Shown one piece after another: positions 8,077-15,979 of a DNA stretch of 64,000 nucleotides. The DNA comes from Bacillota bacterium (GTDB taxonomy: Bacteria > Bacillota > Ch66 > Ch109), in contig JABLWZ010000005.1 in assembly GCA_013178275.1 (NCBI GenBank), positions 124,001 to 188,000 of the forward strand, read 5' to 3'. The notes below the pieces were generated by a model. The model worked only from the letters and a program-made list of their open reading frames with translations. It did no database searches and was not told where the DNA came from. The number at the start of each line of letters is the position of its first letter. The first letter of the stretch is position 1. The translations under genes and the position numbers were made by a program.

Positions 8077-8328
8077 TTACCCGAAGGTTGTGTTTCCGAA
8101 TGCAAATGTTGAGTTAACAATATTATGACCTTGAATGCCCAAACCGCCCACGATATCGTTCAGATCGTCGTCGTCGAGGGGGAACCCGTCAAAATCCCGG
8201 ACCGCAGCCTCGATTTCCTCCGCCTTGTAACCGAGTTCTGCTGCCGCTTTCCTGAAGGCCTGCTCCGAGGCCAAGGCATTTGCTCCAAGCTTTTCAAAGA
8301 TTTTTTTCAGCATGTCAGTCATTGCCAT
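8077..8328 (-). CDS. Putative RiPP precursor peptide with Gly-Gly leader
   Basis: 83 residues starting at the ATG at 8328, preceded by CGGAGGG at 8-nt spacing; the frame is open to 8367 but without a ribosome site. Residues 1-62 form an acidic, helical leader ending FPLDDDDLNDIVGG, of the Nif11/NHLP-like kind cut by C39 peptidases after GG. The predicted core is 21 residues, ending NSTFAFGNTTFG: rich in Asn, Thr, Ser, Phe and Gly, with two N-x-T sequons and no Cys. The next three genes on the same strand encode two glycosyltransferases and a radical SAM protein. No peptidase or ABC exporter is seen nearby. I do not recognise the family. Confidence 0.7.
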   Translation of the reverse strand: MAMTDMLKKIFEKLGANALASEQAFRKAAAELGYKAEEIEAAVRDFDGFPLDDDDLNDIVGGLGIQGHNIVNSTFAFGNTTFG

Positions 8329-8720
8329 AACGCTTTCCCTCCGTAATTTATTTATTTCCTTCCTCATAATTACGCTTTCAGCAAAGGCGACGAGCCGGCA
8401 GCGTCACGGAGAATATAAGGATGACATCGTACCGGGGGCTGCCGCCGAAGAATAGGTACGGAATGTCTTTCCGCCGGACTGTCGAGGGTACGGTCCTATT
8501 GACCGGGATGAAGCATAGAATTACTTCTCCCCGGCGGCATGCCGCATTTTTCCTCGCGCCAATCTGCCGAAAGTATTGCTCCGTTACAAAATTATACCAT
8601 AATATCTGCATAAAACAGCAGGTATCGTTATTAGACGCAATAACGTTCTGATATTATATATAAGCATACACCGGTAAGAACAAAGGAGGTCGGGCCAGAA
8701 TGGAACGGGGACAGGTCCCT
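8329..8720 (-). other. Upstream region of the peptide cassette
   Basis: About 390 bases without a convincing gene. On the minus strand TATAAT (complement of 8591-8596) is a possible -10, which would give a leader of roughly 260 nt. Its -35 is poor. The frame covering 8378-8611 on the minus strand has no ribosome-binding site or recognisable motif. A short near-palindrome, GGGGACAGGTCCC, is at 8707-8719 next to the stop of the enoate reductase gene. Confidence 0.35.
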
Positions 8721-10658
8721 TTACTTCCAGTTGTGGGCCAGCATCTCGCCGTCGAAGATAGCCTCCTCCACCCCCCGCGCCTGGTTGGCGTCGCCGATCA
8801 GGACGACCCGGGGGACCAGGGGGGCGATCTCGTCGTAGAGCTGGCTCTGCGGGGAGTAGCCGGCTGCGACCACGACCGAGTCGGCCTTCAGGGTCAGGCT
8901 CTCGGGGCGCTGCACGTGGCGGACCTGTATGCCGGCCTCGTCGACCGACTGCACCAGGTGCGAGGTCAACTCCGTGACCGGGTGTTCCTTCAGCCGGTCC
9001 AGGAGGTCGCGGCGGTTCTTCCTTTCCATGTCATCAGCGAGCTGGGGCCTTATCTCGACGATAGTCACCCGGTTGCCGCGCTGGGCCAGGACCTCAGCCA
9101 CCTCGCAGCCGCTCCTCCCGCCCCCGATGACCACCACCGTTTTACCCGCGGGTTCCTGGCCGCGCAGCACGTCCTCGACGTCGTACAGTTCGGTATGGTG
9201 GAGCCCCCGGATGTCGGGCTTGATGGGCAGGGCCCCGGTAGCGATCACGACCAGGTCCGGGACCCTCGACAGGATATACCCGGCGTCGACCGTGGTGTTT
9301 AGCTTCACCTCGATGGGAAGCTGTCCGACCTGGTAAACCAGGTAGTCCCGGAGTTTTATCAGGCGGTGCTTGTGCGGGGGTAGCCCGGCTATGTTCAGCA
9401 AACCTCCCAGGTGCCCGTTTTTTTCCACCAGTTCGACCCGGTGGCCGCGCCGGCTGAAAGCGATGGCGGCCTGTAGCCCGGCGGGACCGCTGCCCACCAC
9501 CAGCACGCTCCGGCCGGGCCGGTACCGGTTCTCCAGCCTAAAACGGGATTCCCGGCCGGTTTCGGGGTTGACCGCGCAGCGGATGTGTAGGCCGGAAAAG
9601 TCGCGGTTGATGCAGGTGTTGCAGGAAACGCAGGGTCGGATATCGAGCACCTTCCCGACCTGAGCCTTGTTCGGCCAGTCGGGGTCAGCCAGGAGTCCCC
9701 GACCGATGAAGACGAAATCGGTTTCCCCCTTTTCCAGGGCGGCCTCCGCCACCTGGGGGTCTCTTATCACCCCGCCCGCCAGCACCGGGATCTTGACCAC
9801 CGACTTTATCTTCTGCGCCAGGTAAAGGCGCCAGCCCTGCTGGTAGGAGACGGGCTCGATAGAGGTCAGGCCCGACTCGTACATCCCGCTGGAGATGTTC
9901 AGGGCGTCGACCCCCGCCTGTTCGAGGGTGCGGGCGATCGCCATCCCCTCCTCGATATCTATCCCCCCGGGCAGAAAGTCGGAGGCGTTGAAACGGACGG
10001 ATATGGGGTAGTCGTTCAGGACCTCGCGGATTTTTTCGATGATTTCGAGCAGAAACCGCATGCGGTTTTGATGGCTTCCTCCGTAATCGTCGGTCCGGTG
10101 ATTGGTGTAGGGGGAGAGGAATTCGCTGAGGAGATAGCCGTGAGCGGCGTGTATCTCTATCCCGTCGAAACCCGCTACCCGAGCGTGGATGGCGGCCTTG
10201 ACGTATTTCTGCACCAGGGTCCAGATCTCAGGTACGCTCAGTTCCCGAGGCTGGCTTTTAAGGACTCGGCAGGGTATGGCGGAGGGGGCGACCGGGGTCT
10301 CCCCCTGGGTGATGGTGGTCGAGGTCTGCCGACCCGAGTGGAACAGCTGGATGAAGGCCCGGGTCTGGTGGGCGTGGATGGCCTCCACCAGTTCGTTGAG
10401 TCCGGCTATGTACTTGGGTTGATCGATGCAGAGGTCGTTGAAACCCTGCTGCCCCACCGGCGGGTCCACACAGGCCACCTCCACGGTGATCAGGCCCACG
10501 CCCCCCGCGGCGCGTTTCTCGTAGTAGTCGATCATCTGAGGGGTCACTTCTCCGTTGACGGTAGCCAGGCCGGTTGCCATGGAAGGCATTGTGACGCGGT
10601 TTTTTATCCTGAGACTGCTGATTTGGCCGGGAGAAAAAATTAGTGGAAATCTTGACAT
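8721..10658 (-). CDS. NADH:flavin oxidoreductase / 2,4-dienoyl-CoA (enoate) reductase family
   Basis: 645 residues from the ATG at 10658, behind GGAAGGAG; the frame extends 19 codons further upstream without support. The N-terminal ~370 residues are an Old-Yellow-Enzyme TIM barrel (FSPGQISSLRIKNRVTMPSM; HAAHGYLLSEFLSP). A cluster motif CVSCNTCINRDF...C binds 4Fe-4S. Two Rossmann motifs follow: VLVVGSGPAGLQAAIAF for FAD and VVVIGGGRSGCEVAEVL for NAD(P)H. This is the FadH/enoate reductase architecture, which reduces activated C=C bonds of enoates or dienoyl-CoA. The substrate is not predictable. Transcribed divergently from dapF. Confidence 0.92.
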   Translation of the reverse strand: MSRFPLIFSPGQISSLRIKNRVTMPSMATGLATVNGEVTPQMIDYYEKRAAGGVGLITVEVACVDPPVGQQGFNDLCIDQPKYIAGLNELVEAIHAHQTRAFIQLFHSGRQTSTTITQGETPVAPSAIPCRVLKSQPRELSVPEIWTLVQKYVKAAIHARVAGFDGIEIHAAHGYLLSEFLSPYTNHRTDDYGGSHQNRMRFLLEIIEKIREVLNDYPISVRFNASDFLPGGIDIEEGMAIARTLEQAGVDALNISSGMYESGLTSIEPVSYQQGWRLYLAQKIKSVVKIPVLAGGVIRDPQVAEAALEKGETDFVFIGRGLLADPDWPNKAQVGKVLDIRPCVSCNTCINRDFSGLHIRCAVNPETGRESRFRLENRYRPGRSVLVVGSGPAGLQAAIAFSRRGHRVELVEKNGHLGGLLNIAGLPPHKHRLIKLRDYLVYQVGQLPIEVKLNTTVDAGYILSRVPDLVVIATGALPIKPDIRGLHHTELYDVEDVLRGQEPAGKTVVVIGGGRSGCEVAEVLAQRGNRVTIVEIRPQLADDMERKNRRDLLDRLKEHPVTELTSHLVQSVDEAGIQVRHVQRPESLTLKADSVVVAAGYSPQSQLYDEIAPLVPRVVLIGDANQARGVEEAIFDGEMLAHNWK

Positions 10659-10754
10659 GGCGGCTCCTTCCATTTGCATCTTGTTTTTTAGATTAATTTT
10701 ATCACAGTTCTTCATATACTAACATAAAAAGGACGAGGACTGACACTCCCAAAT

Positions 10755-10808
10755 ACCATGGTACGGTTGCATTTCAGGTATTCCGACCAGATAAAAAAGT
10801 GTTATAAT
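10755..10808 (+). promoter_or_regulatory. dapF promoter and nearby palindrome
   Basis: TATAAT at 10803-10808 with TTCCGA 16 bases upstream is the likely promoter of dapF. A perfect 10-bp palindrome, TACCATGGTA, lies just upstream (about 10754-10763) and is a possible protein-binding site shared with the divergent reductase gene. The palindrome's role is inference. Confidence 0.5.
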
Positions 10809-10854
10809 AGGTGACAATGATAAAAACCACAACTAACGTCAGGAGGTTGAACAG

Positions 10855-11715
10855 GTGTCGGGGTTTGTGAAGATGCATGGGCTCGGCAATGACTTTGTGA
10901 TAATGAACTTCATGCTAGGGGAACCGAACCGGGACTGGGCCGAGGAAGCAAGGCAGATCTGCGACCGGCGTTTTGGCATCGGGGCTGACGGACTGGTCCT
11001 GCTGCTCCCTTCCGATGTAGCTGACCTGCGGATGATGATAATGAACCCTGATGGTTCGGAGGCTGAGATGTGCGGCAACGCTATCCGGTGCGTGGCCAAA
11101 TACGTATACGAAAAAGGCCTGATCGACGATATCTCCATCACCGTCGAAACCGGGGCCGGGGTCCTGGTCCCGGAACTGGTCTGGGGGGACCTGGCGGACG
11201 ATACCGATTTTAAGGTCAGGGTGGACATGGGAAAGCCGGTCCTGGCGCCGGTCGATATCCCGGTGGCGGTGGAGGGCGACCGGGCGATAGCGCGCGAGCT
11301 TACCCTGGATGGAAAAGCTATCACCTACAGCGCGGTATCCATGGGCAATCCCCACTGTGTGGTGTTCGTGCCGGACCTGGAATCGGTGGATTATTACCGC
11401 CTGGGGCCGGCCCTCGAGCAGCACCCGCTGTTTCCCAAAAAGACCAACGTAGAGTTCGTACAGGTGGTAAACCCTTCGGAACTTAAGGTCCGGGTGTGGG
11501 AGCGGGGAGCGGGCGAGACCCTGGCCTGCGGCACCGGCGCATGTGCGGTGGCGGTGGCAGGGGTTTTGAACCAGTACTCCGACCGCCGGGTAAAGGTCGT
11601 ACTCCCGGGAGGGAGTCTGGATATAGAGTGGGCGGAAGACGGCCGGTTGTTTATGACCGGCCCGGCGGAAAACGTATTTGAAGGCAACTGGTTGAGGTGG
11701 CAGGTAAAGTACTAG
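10855..11715 (+). CDS. dapF: Diaminopimelate epimerase
   Basis: 286 residues. Converts LL- to meso-diaminopimelate for lysine and peptidoglycan synthesis. Starts MHGLGNDF-type after a few residues. Both catalytic thiols are present: AEMCGNAIRCVAKY (Cys about 73) and ETLACGTGACAVA (Cys about 222). Start is GTG behind AGGAGG. The length is normal for the family. The gene stands alone; dapB is 44 kb away in the same window. Confidence 0.96.
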   Translation: MSGFVKMHGLGNDFVIMNFMLGEPNRDWAEEARQICDRRFGIGADGLVLLLPSDVADLRMMIMNPDGSEAEMCGNAIRCVAKYVYEKGLIDDISITVETGAGVLVPELVWGDLADDTDFKVRVDMGKPVLAPVDIPVAVEGDRAIARELTLDGKAITYSAVSMGNPHCVVFVPDLESVDYYRLGPALEQHPLFPKKTNVEFVQVVNPSELKVRVWERGAGETLACGTGACAVAVAGVLNQYSDRRVKVVLPGGSLDIEWAEDGRLFMTGPAENVFEGNWLRWQVKY

Positions 11716-12012
11716 CTCTAAACGTATTACATTCCACAAAACAGTCTAAGCTAAAAAGGAGGGGATGACGGAAGAAGTGAAGGTCGTTTAAAGACCTGCC
11801 GCATTGCCCGGTCAGACCGGGAGACGATATTGGATTCTGTATACCTTCAATCCGTTTTCTTGTAAGTTAAAAAATCCGTCGACTGCTGTAGAAAAATAAT
11901 GCCAAATCCAGAAAATGATGTTTCAAGAGAATAAGGTATGTGATATACTATTTCTATGGTTATTACCTTATGGTCAGTTTTAGGCTAAAATGTTAGAAAG
12001 CTAGGGGGAAGA
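11716..12012. other. Intergenic region with mini-ORF and hairpin
   Basis: Just under 300 bases between dapF and the PadR gene. It holds an eight-codon mini-ORF (ATG at 11765) right behind a good AAGGAGGGG site, and a CCCGGT-CAG-ACCGGG hairpin (11807-11821). This could be a small leader or the remains of a lost gene. No terminator T-run follows the hairpin. Confidence 0.3.
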
Positions 12013-12405
12013 ATGGTGGCAAGGCAGAGTAAGAATGTTGAAAAGACCGGGGAAGCCAGCCAGAACTCAAGGGGAAAAGCAGGAAAATTGATCGAACCGT
12101 GTCTGTTGTTGCTGCTTCACGAGAAGCCATCTCACGGATACGACTTGATCGACAAACTGGTTGAGTTCGGATTTGAAGAGGATGCCCCGGACCCAGGGAC
12201 GGTCTACCGTAACCTGAGGAGGATGGAAGAGGAAGGACTCGTAAAATCCACCTGGATTACCGAAGGACCGGGACCGGCCAAGAGGCTGTATGAGGTCACC
12301 CCAAAGGCGACCGAATTACTGGGGACCTGGGTTAAAGAAGTGGAGAAGAGCATCGAACGTCTTGAGAACTTCCTGGTAAGACTGAAGGAGTTCGCCAAGG
12401 TTTAA
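12013..12405 (+). CDS. PadR-family transcriptional regulator
   Basis: 130 residues. After a polar ~25-residue N-terminal stretch comes the PadR winged helix: LIEPCLLLLLHEKPSHGYDL, then DPGTVYRNLRRMEEEGLV (recognition helix and wing) and a C-terminal dimerisation helix (VEKSIERLENFLVRL). Start ATG is preceded by AGGGGGA. Binds DNA and usually represses neighbouring transport or stress genes. No co-transcribed target is apparent, since its terminator follows directly. Confidence 0.9.
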   Translation: MVARQSKNVEKTGEASQNSRGKAGKLIEPCLLLLLHEKPSHGYDLIDKLVEFGFEEDAPDPGTVYRNLRRMEEEGLVKSTWITEGPGPAKRLYEVTPKATELLGTWVKEVEKSIERLENFLVRLKEFAKV

Positions 12406-12424
12406 CCGCCGGTTTTAAAAAAAC

Positions 12425-12466
12425 GGGATACGCCAATCAAGGGGGTGCGGCGTATCCCAGTTTTTT
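12425..12466 (+). terminator. Terminator of the padR gene
   Basis: 10-bp stem GGGATACGCC with GGCGTATCCC, followed by AGTTTTTT, 20 bases after the stop. Confidence 0.85.
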
Positions 12467-12599
12467 GACCGGGGATTTCGCTTTACGATAACCATCGACA
12501 AAAAGCCAGTTCGGTACTTTAATACTGGCTGATACCGGTCAGTCAATTAAATAGGGGCCGAACCCGGCTCGAACGTCCAGACGTCCCGCCGGGTATGAA

Positions 12600-12620
12600 A
12601 AGCGACTGGTTCAGTCGCTT
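12600..12620 (-). terminator. Terminator of the universal stress protein gene
   Basis: 8-bp stem AAGCGACT/AGTCGCTT with a 5-nt loop. Read on the minus strand it is followed by TTTTCAT and lies just after the usp stop. Confidence 0.65.
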
Positions 12621-12622
12621 TC

Positions 12623-13072
12623 TTATTTTACGACCAGAACCGAGCAGCGGGCATGGGAGGTCACCTTGCCGCTGACGCTCCCGATCAGGAACCGCTGCAG
12701 ACGGTTTAACCCCCGGTGCCCGATGACGATCAGGTCGAAATGCTCCTTCTCCGCGATCTCACAGATGGTGTCCGCCGCCGGACCGTTTTCCACCCGGGCG
12801 ATCGCGGCGATCCTGGGCCCCATCCTTTCCAGGGCCTTGTCCAGTATCTCCTTGGCGATCTCGTTTACCTTTTCCATCAGCTCTTCCTGAAACGCCGGAA
12901 AATCCAGACGGGTATAGAAACCCTCCACTAGGATGACGTCACGCGGGTTGAGGGTGACGTGGAGCAGGGTAACCTCTTTGGCCGAGCCTTCCTCTACCAA
13001 CTGCCGGGCGGTATCGACCGCTCTCATGGAGGGCAGTGAACCGTCTACCGGAACCAGTACTTTTTGGTACAT
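12623..13072 (-). CDS. Universal stress protein (UspA family)
   Basis: 149 residues from ATG at 13072, which sits 7 bases after GGGAGGT; the GTG at 13081 overlaps that ribosome site. Starts YQKVLVPVDGSLPSMRAV and ends with the ATP-binding pattern GHRGLNRLQRFLIGSVSG...VLVVK. Cytoplasmic adenine-nucleotide-binding stress protein, usually dimeric. Monocistronic, with its own hairpin terminator. Confidence 0.93.
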   Translation of the reverse strand: MYQKVLVPVDGSLPSMRAVDTARQLVEEGSAKEVTLLHVTLNPRDVILVEGFYTRLDFPAFQEELMEKVNEIAKEILDKALERMGPRIAAIARVENGPAADTICEIAEKEHFDLIVIGHRGLNRLQRFLIGSVSGKVTSHARCSVLVVK

Positions 13073-13268
13073 CAACGACACCTCCCTTACAGTATTTTAT
13101 CACGGACCTGCAGGGTGAGCCAACTTCTACGTGCTCCCGATGCCGAGACCAGATAAAAATTGCTTAAATTATCTAAAACCAGCCTACCGCAATAAAAATC
13201 CCGGCCCGGCAGGAAACTGGACCCCGGTAGAGAATTTCATATGAGTTAAAACCGGAGAAAACGAGGAC

Positions 13269-13988
13269 ATGGATAAAGACGCTCCTGACCTTTCAACGAA
13301 AGACGTGAACAGATCCCACAGCTACTGGTGGACCGGGGCCAAAAGCGCTCTGCCGATCGTTTTCGGGTACATCCCCATCGGGTTCGCGTTCGGGGTGCTC
13401 GCGGTCAAGGCCGGGATCGGGTTTCTCCCCGCCCTGCTGATGTCAGTGTTCGTTTACGCGGGGTCGGCCCAGCTGATAGCGGTAGGACTTATCGGGGCGG
13501 GGGCGGACCTGGTGTCGATAACCCTGACCACCTTTGTGGTCAACCTGCGTCACCTCCTGATGAGCGCGGCGCTGGCGCCTTATCTCAGACACCTCTCACG
13601 CGGGGAGGCCGCCTGGTTCGGCTTCGAGCTGACGGATGAGTCCTTCGCGGTGCACAGCTCTGAACTGGCGAAAGAAGAATCCAGTCGCTCGCACCTCTTT
13701 GCCCTCAACGGGACCGCTCAGCTGGCCTGGGTGGTAGGGACGATGCTGGGAGCGCTGCTGGGGGTGAGCATGGGGGATACCGGCAGGTGGGGGCTGGATT
13801 TCGCACTCCCCGCTATGTTCATCGCGCTCCTGATACTGCAGTGCAAAAGCCGGCGGCACATCCTGGTGGCGGTCGCCGCGGCGGTCATTTCGGTGGCCCT
13901 GGCAGCAGGTTTTACCGCCCGCTGGAATGTCATCATAGCTACCCTGATTGCGGGAATACTGGGGGTATATTTAGAAAAATGGAGTTAG
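13269..13988 (+). CDS. azlC: AzlC-family branched-chain amino acid permease, large subunit
   Basis: 239 residues, polytopic membrane protein (about five to seven segments). Family strings: ALPIVFGYIPIGFAFGVLAV, VYAGSAQLIAVGLI, FVVNLRHLLMSAAL and a FELTDESFAV motif. AzlC and AzlD together export branched-chain amino acids or analogues. The stop overlaps the azlD start by 10 bases, so the pair is coupled. Confidence 0.92.
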   Translation: MDKDAPDLSTKDVNRSHSYWWTGAKSALPIVFGYIPIGFAFGVLAVKAGIGFLPALLMSVFVYAGSAQLIAVGLIGAGADLVSITLTTFVVNLRHLLMSAALAPYLRHLSRGEAAWFGFELTDESFAVHSSELAKEESSRSHLFALNGTAQLAWVVGTMLGALLGVSMGDTGRWGLDFALPAMFIALLILQCKSRRHILVAVAAAVISVALAAGFTARWNVIIATLIAGILGVYLEKWS

Positions 13989-14305
13989 AATACCTTATCC
14001 TGGTGGTTCTGGCCATGATGCTGGTCACCTATCCGCCGAGGGCGCTGCCTCTGGTACTGTTGAGCGGCCGCGACCTGCCGGGGTGGCTGACCTCCTGGCT
14101 GGGGTACGTTCCGGTCGCCGTCATCTCGGCTCTGCTGGCCCCGGGACTGCTGATCCAGGATCAAAGGCTGACCATCTACTGGCAGAACCCGTACCTGCTG
14201 GCGGCCATCCCCACCTTTCTGGCGGCCATCAAGACCAGGAACCTGTTTATCAGCGTGTTGGTAGGGATGTTGAGCCTGGTGCTGGTCAACCGGCTGCTGG
14301 GATAG
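13979..14305 (+). CDS. azlD: AzlD-family permease small subunit
   Basis: 108 residues from ATG 13979; the longer frame from 13787 lies wholly inside azlC and is not used. Four hydrophobic segments. The string VTYPPRALPLVLL is typical of AzlD. Partner of AzlC in amino acid export. Confidence 0.9.
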   Translation: MELEYLILVVLAMMLVTYPPRALPLVLLSGRDLPGWLTSWLGYVPVAVISALLAPGLLIQDQRLTIYWQNPYLLAAIPTFLAAIKTRNLFISVLVGMLSLVLVNRLLG

Positions 14306-14414
14306 GTTTTAGTTTTGATGGCATATTCAGAACCGGAGATTAATAAAGAAGATGAAAAGGTTATTTGCCCCGGAAGTTTACCGGGCGGCAATAAGTACTA
14401 ATGGAGGGAAATAG

Positions 14415-15419
14415 ATGCACCGGGTCCGGGAGGAGATCGAGGCCAGGGAAGCCCAGATCCTTTCTCCGTTTGCGGTTCTCAGCCGAAATTCGATAGGACG
14501 CCAGGAGCAGGAGGAACAGTGCATGGTCCGGACCGTTTTTCAGCGTGACCGCGACCGCATCATACACTCCAAGGCGTTCCGCCGGTTAAAGCACAAGACC
14601 CAGGTTTTTATAGCCCCCGAGGGAGACCACTTTCGGACCCGGATCACCCACACCCTGGAGGTGGCCCAGATATCCCGCACCGTGGCGCGGGCACTCAGCC
14701 TGAACGAGGACCTGGTCGAGGCCATCGCCCTGGGACACGACCTGGGGCACACCCCTTTCGGTCACGGCGGGGAGGAGGTCCTGAACGCGATCTACCACCA
14801 GGGGTTCCACCACAGCGAGCAGAGCCTCCGGGTGGTGGACCACCTGGAGGTGACCGAGCGGCGGCGGGGGCTGAACCTGACCGGGGAGGTGCGGGACGGC
14901 ATCCTTCACCACACCGGCGAAGGGGTCCCTTTCACCCTGGAGGGGCAGATCGTAAAGATATGCGACCGGATAGCTTACATCAATCACGACATCGATGACG
15001 CCGTGCGGGCCGGCATCATACGCCGGGTGGACCTTCCCCAGGAGGCGATCGACCGGCTGGGCGACCTGCACCGATCCAGGATCAACACCATGGTGCTGGA
15101 CCTGATAGAGAACAGCATGGACAAACCGCTGATCGAGATGAGTGATGGTGTTTACCAGGCGATGGACCAGCTGCGCAACTTCCTGTTCGAATACGTTTAC
15201 CTGGGCGAGGGGGCCCGGCGGGAGGAGAAAAAAGTTCGGGAGATCATAACCAGTCTTTACGGCTGCCTGCGGGAGCGGCCCGAGGATATCCCAGAGGACT
15301 TCAAGAGCGGGATGGAGAACTCCGACCCGGAAAGAACGGTGGTGGACTATATCGCAGGCATGACCGACCGCTACGCGGTCAAGGTCTACGAGAAGTATTT
15401 CTCCCGGTCCCCCTGGTAA
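14415..15419 (+). CDS. dgt: Deoxyguanosinetriphosphate triphosphohydrolase-like HD protein
   Basis: 334 residues. Hydrolyses dNTPs to deoxynucleosides and triphosphate. HD-domain ligands are seen: RTRITHTLEVAQISR (first His), ALGHDLGHTPFGHGGE (His-Asp pair plus two His) and a later CDRIAYINHDIDD (Asp). Start ATG is preceded by GGAGGGAAATAG. Its place upstream of dnaG and sigA is a common Firmicutes order. Confidence 0.93.
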   Translation: MHRVREEIEAREAQILSPFAVLSRNSIGRQEQEEQCMVRTVFQRDRDRIIHSKAFRRLKHKTQVFIAPEGDHFRTRITHTLEVAQISRTVARALSLNEDLVEAIALGHDLGHTPFGHGGEEVLNAIYHQGFHHSEQSLRVVDHLEVTERRRGLNLTGEVRDGILHHTGEGVPFTLEGQIVKICDRIAYINHDIDDAVRAGIIRRVDLPQEAIDRLGDLHRSRINTMVLDLIENSMDKPLIEMSDGVYQAMDQLRNFLFEYVYLGEGARREEKKVREIITSLYGCLRERPEDIPEDFKSGMENSDPERTVVDYIAGMTDRYAVKVYEKYFSRSPW

Positions 15420-15526
15420 CGGTCGATTTAATTTAAAAAAAGAATGGTTCGCAATCAAAAGTACTGGAAGGAAAAACGGCGGTTTTGGCGAATTATTTAC
15501 TATCAAAGTCAAAACTCGGAAAAATA

Positions 15527-15979
15527 ATGAAGATATTGGTTGATGCCGACGCCTGCCCGGTGAAAGAAGAGGCGATAAGCCTGGCGGGAGAATATGAGGT
15601 CGAGGTCTGGCTGGTGGCCAGTGTGAATCACGTCCTGCCAGCCGGGACCAGCGCGCGGTTGATCCAGGTGGATGATTTCCCGGAGGCGGTGGACCTGGCG
15701 CTGATATCCCGCGCGGAACCCGGGGACGTGGTGGTGACCGCCGACCATGGGTTGGTCGCTCTGGCGATGGCGAAGAGCTGCCGGGCCGTATCCCCCCGGG
15801 GAAGGATATTCCGCCCCGATGAGGTGGAAAGCCTCCTGGCGAGCCGGCACCTCGCGAAGAAGCTGAGAGGCAGAAAGGGAGTCCGGCTAAAAGGCCCCCC
15901 TCCTTTCAAGGAGAAGGACCGCAACCAGTTCGTGGAATCCCTAAGTTATTTGTTAAGGCAGGGTAAATCAAATAAATGA
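15527..15979 (+). CDS. yqxD: YaiI/YqxD family (DUF188) protein
   Basis: 150 residues, starting MKILVDADACPVKEEA; an upstream TTG at 15485 is an alternative start but would add residues not usual for the family. PIN-like nuclease-fold protein with Asp residues near the N-terminus and RAEPGDVVVTADHGLVALAM further on. Biochemical function is not established. Stop overlaps the dnaG start (ATGA), as is usual in the yqxD-dnaG-sigA operon of Firmicutes. Confidence 0.9.
   Translation: MKILVDADACPVKEEAISLAGEYEVEVWLVASVNHVLPAGTSARLIQVDDFPEAVDLALISRAEPGDVVVTADHGLVALAMAKSCRAVSPRGRIFRPDEVESLLASRHLAKKLRGRKGVRLKGPPPFKEKDRNQFVESLSYLLRQGKSNK

Noticed and set aside
8378-8611. 77-codon minus-strand frame upstream of the peptide gene
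   Set aside because: No ribosome-binding site and no motif; more likely leader sequence.
8707-8719. Near-palindrome GGGGACAGGTCCC at the enoate reductase stop
   Set aside because: Single copy in the window and too short to call a repeat or operator.
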